Source: Ischnura elegans (Eukaryota > Arthropoda > Insecta > Odonata > Coenagrionidae). From it: 64,000 bases of DNA. The stretch covers positions 186,001 to 250,000 of the forward strand of contig NC_060252.1 in the NCBI RefSeq assembly GCF_921293095.1. The letters run 5' to 3'. The position numbers were made by a program, and so were the translations under genes. Below are positions 59,752 through 64,000 of this stretch, piece after piece. The notes beneath the pieces are model-generated. The model had not been told where the DNA came from, made no database searches, and worked only from the letters and a program-made list of their open reading frames with translations. The number at the start of each line of letters is the position of its first letter. Positions within the stretch are counted from its first letter, which is position 1.

Positions 59752-62700
59752 CTAGTTGTCGGCGCAGTAACCTTCAGGTGTCCATTTCATGGACCTCCAC
59801 AATTGTCTCCAAAAGCAATCGCTGTCGTTGTCCACAAGCATGACCTGTGGTAATATAACAAAAAAATCTGAAAATCCAACGAAGGGGAGACCTAAAAAGT
59901 TGACTCTCAGCTCAGAAATATCATTTCGAGGAAGGCGTTGAGAAAATATTAACTTTGTAATTGTCAAGAAATTTTTATAATTAAAAAAATGCAAGAGCGG
60001 GTAATTCCAAATTATTTGACGCTTATCTCATTGGCGATATTTCAATGTATTTTCATTATTCTTTAAACATTTTAAAGATATGATCAAGCAATATTAAAAA
60101 TTTTCCCGGAAATCATTACAGTGAGCTGAGTCTGTTATATATATATACCTTTTTTACGACTTACTTGGACTTCATTGGTATTACTAAAAATTGATAGCAA
60201 ATATACACCATTCTGCATTTAATATATGTACTATTATATGAATTGGAAAACAATAATGAAATTATAAAAATCAATACGATGAAATTATTTAAAAAGACGA
60301 AAGTTACAAATATGGCATCCATAATAAGGACACAACACCTATCCAGGAGGATGTATTTTAATAATTTCTTTTAGGATGTAATTTAATAATTAAGTCTTCT
60401 GATACGAAAGAAATAATATAAGTTAATTCTCAAGATCATGCAAAGAGCCAGAGGTCAAAGTATCACTTCAGAAAAAAACAGCCGAAAAAAAATGAAAAAT
60501 ATATACTGATTTTTTTCCGACACCATTGGCTTAATAAATATTTAATAGCAAGGAAAAACGCGTCACCAGAAATTAAGTACCCAAAATTAAACACAAAAGA
60601 GTATCAATCATTGTAACATTATTGTTGCGACTTTTTGTAAAATATGTCACTTATACTCATTAAATTGATGGAAAAATTCAGAAAGGTAGAAAATATTACC
60701 GGAATCTCATGTTTCCCCCAGGTAGGGTCTCCGAGGAAGTAATTACTTGAGCGCGCATGACGGTCACTGAGTTACCAAAAGCAAGGCCAATATGGAAACC
60801 TCGACCTCCACATTACAATGAGAAAATTAAAGAGAAAAGTAAATAATTATGATAGATTCACGAAAATCCCCATAATTGTGCTTCATTCGAATTATTAAAT
60901 TTAATGGAAATGAGGTATCAAACCGAAATATATGAAAGCAAACGCTATCGTCGTCGTCAACCAATCAATGCCTTGAGATTCAGCGCGGGATTTAACCCAT
61001 TAATGCCCAGGAGATTTTTTTCAAAATATTTTACTTTTTTTGCTTAAATTATGATTAGACATCATATTTGATGCGGGAAAAAAATGTTTTAAAAAATCTC
61101 TAACATTTGCATAGTACTTAATCCTATATGTATCTTAAGATACGTCTGGGCACTTAAGGGGTCAAAAAAATGTACATTATCATTTAATTGTGTTAATGCA
61201 CGTTTTTGCTATATAATTCATTACTAATGCCTTCATCAGTAGTTTCTTAATATAGTAATGAAGTAATTATTGTGAATTTTAATTTTTATTCATCAAATAA
61301 TATAATGTTGAGTATTATTATAGTATTCTTGCGTGAACAATTTGCATTTGCATTTTGAAATTTTACAGCTTTTGATTTTTGAAATTCTGCTTTTTCTGGT
61401 AGGTTATATACATTATTGATTCTATTTTCACGAAGTGTTCCAGTGCCACACAAGCTCATTCCAGTCAACTTTCTAAGCAGCTTTTCTTAGGTGAATAAGT
61501 TGTCAACAAGTATGTTTGTACCTGGTGGTAATTTACACTCATCCACGAGTCCTAAAACTACATCTCATCCTTGACCAAGATCTGTTCTCTCAAGGTTCGC
61601 TCCAGCATGGTAAAGGTTGACTTGATTCAGAAATACACCATAATTTTAACCCAAATCTTACTCCTTTCCCTTTAATGCATTGCTTGCAGCCGTATCTACC
61701 ATAGTAGGGGTTGATTGATTCATCCACCAAACAGTATCCTCCAGGGCTTACAATTTTAAAAGTCTTGATTAAAATCTCAAACAAAAGTTGAACTCTATGT
61801 AGCCTATCCTTGCCATCATTCTTTCGATTATAATAAGTATCTGACAAATGCAGAAACCTTAAAATTTCTTCAAACTTGTTCCTTCGCATTGATTGAGAAA
61901 CTATTCCAATGGTGCAGTCTGGAAATGACCTCCGATAAAGCCATCGACTAGGAAGACGGTGGTAACCTGAGAGTAACGATATTCCTTTATAAATTTCTTC
62001 GATTTGTGCGTTCGAATGTACTAACATTTTTAACAATTGTTCAGAAAACTTGCCTTGAATTTTTGTTTTGACAGCATTGATGGTAGAGCTATTTCAGATA
62101 TGTTTCACCTCTGCTCATACACGAAGTTACGTCTCCTCTTCTCAGCGGTAAATGGGAGCCCCTATGATGTTTTCCTGACTCACATAGCAAGGGGTGTGCA
62201 ACAAAAGTAACAAAAAATCATTTACAAAAGAGATGGTAGAGAAGTTTTTAAAGCACCGATTCCTCCTTATGTCGGGTGTATCCATCGGAGACTCGAATAC
62301 AAAATACAAACTTTTGGGTGACATAGCGTGGTACATAGTTTCTTTACCAATGTTCACTAAATTTACTTATTTCCTACACCGATTTCTGGCTTGCCAATTG
62401 GATTTCATTGCCAGCGGAAATTTTAACGAGAAGCAAAGTAATCAATCCATTCCACCGTTGGCGATAAAGAATACAAGTGATGCCACGACAGTGGCAGATA
62501 AACATGGGGGAAGGGGGCGCGCGCCCCCCTCTTACGTGGCCGCCTGCATTGTCTAACATTGCAGAACTACAATTGTAACTCCTTCACATCATAAGATAGC
62601 ATTACCTTGTACATATATGTGTATAATCATTTTAAATAACTTTCCTAAACTTTGAATGTGACTTGATTATTTTTCGTTACGATACAAGTATAGGTAGCTC

Positions 62701-63796
62701 AAGATATCTTTTGCACCCCCTTGAAATTTTTTTTATGTTTCCGCTACTGTGCTAGGATAGGCAACTTGATATTGCAAGCATTTGCGCCTCCAGAAATTCA
62801 ATACTGATATTCATTACAATACAATCATTTCATGCTTCCATTGAAGGTAATTTATCACAATTCAAATGAGGATACACCACAATTCTGAGAAAATACCTGT
62901 TTTTGCTGTATTTACCTAATTGTTCAATATTATACTTCATGAAATGGCAGAAATATAAAATTGTCTTCAAGCTATCACATAATTAGGCTTGTAAAATAAT
63001 TATTTATTTATTTTATCAATAAATAAGATGAAACATACCAATAAGTCAAAACTTGAATTTTTAGTGCCACAAGTGCCCAGACGTATCTTTAGATACGTCA
63101 AAACTTTACTGATTAGTTTTCTAATGAGCTTGAAAGAAAAATGAATTTCTTTATACAGATAATATTTCTTATATATTTAAGATAAAACAGGTAAAAACTG
63201 GATTCAGATAACTAAAATACTTTGTACGAAAATTAAATTTTCACATGACCATAGCGTAGCGATTTCAGAGTAGTTCATGATCAGCCATGTGAAATTAAGC
63301 ATAACAATTGCAAATATTGGCTTAAATAACCGAAATCACTTTTATACCATTTTAAGACTTTCTTTTTTCATATTACATAAATAAATTGCGAAAACAACAT
63401 ACTAAAGAGTATTTAGGAATTTTTAAAGTATGACGTATCTAAAGATACGTCTGGGCATTAATGGGTTAAGTGTTGTGAGTGTAGCAAAAATAGCGCTAGA
63501 TCTTAATTTTTGGTGCGGTTTAATTAAATATTTTCGCGTTGGAAAAGTGAAAATATTTATTTATTTATTTTATTACGCATTCATTACTTTTATCATCGTG
63601 GTTCCTGAATGTAAAAATTATAGTATACCTTTGTGATCACTAAATAATGGTTCTGAACTGAACTCAAAACTTGGAAGAGGAATGAATGAAATCTTACCGT
63701 CTGCCTGCGGCAACGAGCTGCATTCTTTCGATCTTTTTGCACGTGCTTTCACCGAGGCCTCGAGTAGTCAACTCACACAAGACAATCCAACGAACT
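59752..63796 (-). CDS. 3' part of an unrecognised protein-coding gene (last three coding exons)
   Basis: Exons on the minus strand: 63,796-63,698 (99 nt), 60,766-60,700 (67 nt), 59,844-59,752 (93 nt with TAG stop). Splice sites are canonical: TTCCATTGCAG before and GTAAGATTTC after the first; TTTTGGTAACTCAG before and GTAATATTTT after the second; TTTTTTTGTTATATTACCACAG before the third. Intron phases agree (2, then 0), so all three join in one open frame of about 85 residues, which is unlikely by chance. The tail contains CELTTRGLGESTCKKIERMQ, NYFLGDPTWGKHE and DNDSDCFWRQLWRSMKWTPE and ends YCADN. I recognise no family. The gene continues beyond 64,000. Its first visible intron carries the piggyBac element. 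Confidence 0.8.
59845..60699 (-). other. Intron
   Basis: Between the last two exons, 855 bp, GT donor at 60,699 and AG acceptor at 59,845. AT-rich; a short TATATATATA run lies near 60,140. Nothing else seen. Confidence 0.75.
61286..62036 (-). pseudogene. piggyBac transposase pseudogene
   Basis: From 62,036 the minus strand reads a DDE_Tnp_1_7-type region: GYHRLPSRWLYRR, SMRRNKFEEILRFLHLSD, then LVDES (first catalytic Asp), KQCIKGKGVRFGLKLWCIS. A one-base shift near 61,615 moves the match into another frame (TDLGQG, then a TGA near 61,563, then DVVLGLVDECKLPPGT and LVDN with the second catalytic Asp). Another shift leads to CGTGTLRENRINN, ending at 61,286. The region with the third catalytic Asp and the cysteine-rich C-terminus are not seen, nor is a normal N-terminal part. 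It is inactive. Transcription sense is the same as that of the host gene. Confidence 0.88.
62037..63060. other. Interior of the piggyBac element, unassigned
   Basis: Should hold the transposase N-terminus, but I find no convincing match. A G/C-rich near-palindrome (GGGGGCGCGCGCCCCC at about 62,514-62,529), followed by CTTACGTGGCCGCCTG, may be the edge of a nested hAT-like fragment. A 120-codon plus-strand frame at 62,194-62,556 runs into it and is not recognised. Confidence 0.4.
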
Positions 63797-64000
63797 CTGC
63801 AATGGAAAAAAACGAACACTCATAAAGAGACAAATCAATGTCCTAGAAAATAGGCCTCATGGCTGAATCAATCAATAAATTTTCTTATGGCGCATAGACG
63901 TTAGAGAGTAATAAGGCTCACCTTTTAATTAGATTTAAAAAAACTTCGAGTAAAAAATAACATTTCCCGTAGTGCAGGGGAAATTAAAATAATATTCAAT

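Larger units (their letters stand above)
60996..63465 (-). mobile_element. 2.47-kb piggyBac-type element
   Basis: Perfect 15-bp terminal inverted repeats CCCATTAATGCCCAG at both ends, flanked by TTAA on each side (60,992-60,995 and 63,466-63,469), the signature of piggyBac insertion. Subterminal near-palindromes of ACGTATCT / AGATACGT occur at about 61,128-61,147 on the left, 63,080-63,098 on the right, and next to the right terminus at 63,433-63,450; each lies beside TCTGGGCA or its reverse complement. Such internal inverted repeats are typical of the family. The transposase inside is decayed. Confidence 0.92.
60767..63697 (-). other. Intron containing a piggyBac element
   Basis: 2,931 bp, of which 60,996-63,465 is the transposon. 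Without it and one TTAA copy the intron would be about 460 bp. The remaining intron sequence is AT-rich and otherwise plain. Confidence 0.75.

Noticed and set aside
62194..62556. 120-codon plus-strand frame inside the piggyBac element
   Set aside because: It runs through a GC palindrome, has no recognisable domain and opposes the transposase strand.

Overview
The window looks like a repeat-dominated region of an animal nuclear genome, most likely an arthropod. The reasons are introns with canonical splice sites, a Ty3/Gypsy retrotransposon, a piggyBac element at a TTAA site, hAT-like and mariner-like ends, and a U6 snRNA sequence whose 3' end reads as I recall the insect form. The species cannot be fixed from the sequence.

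Positions 1-41,490 are a composite satellite. Satellite A is a 27-bp tandem repeat (TTCAAGGTCA twice, then TTGACC plus G or T). Satellite B is an AT-rich repeat of about 67 bp. Blocks of A and B alternate, and a single-copy linker of about 120 bp marks nearly every B-to-A boundary (seven forward copies, two inverted). Everything runs in one direction to about 35,701, where a perfect 38-bp palindrome flips the order; blocks to 41,490 are in reverse. A complete Ty3/Gypsy element (14,392-21,255, minus strand, apparently identical 498-bp LTRs, 4-bp target duplication) sits in one B block. It carries gag, a pol reached by a -1 frameshift with a clear slippery site and hairpin, and a broken env remnant.

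Positions 41,490-47,745 hold satellite C (about 165 bp, with shorter variants of about 140 bp). It stops at a short degenerate TTAGGG tract (47,746-47,830).

From 47,831 to the end the sequence is mostly single-copy but full of small mobile elements: a 270-bp MITE, hairpin repeats, a 314-bp tandem array cut by a mariner-like end, a U6-headed retroposon with a 15-bp target duplication, a tRNA-like SINE head, and a hAT-type MITE with an 8-bp target duplication. The only convincing host gene is on the minus strand at the right edge. Its last three coding exons (63,796-63,698; 60,766-60,700; 59,844-59,752) join in one open frame, and a decayed 2,470-bp piggyBac element lies in the intron between the first two. 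I do not recognise the protein.

The most striking observation is that satellite A repeats the consensus site of nuclear hormone receptors: AGGTCA-T-TGACCT is an inverted repeat with 1-bp spacing (ecdysone-response-element type), AGGTCA-TTCA-AGGTCA is a DR4, and TCAAGGTCA is an FTZ-F1/ERR-type site. These are packed hundreds of times over many kilobases.
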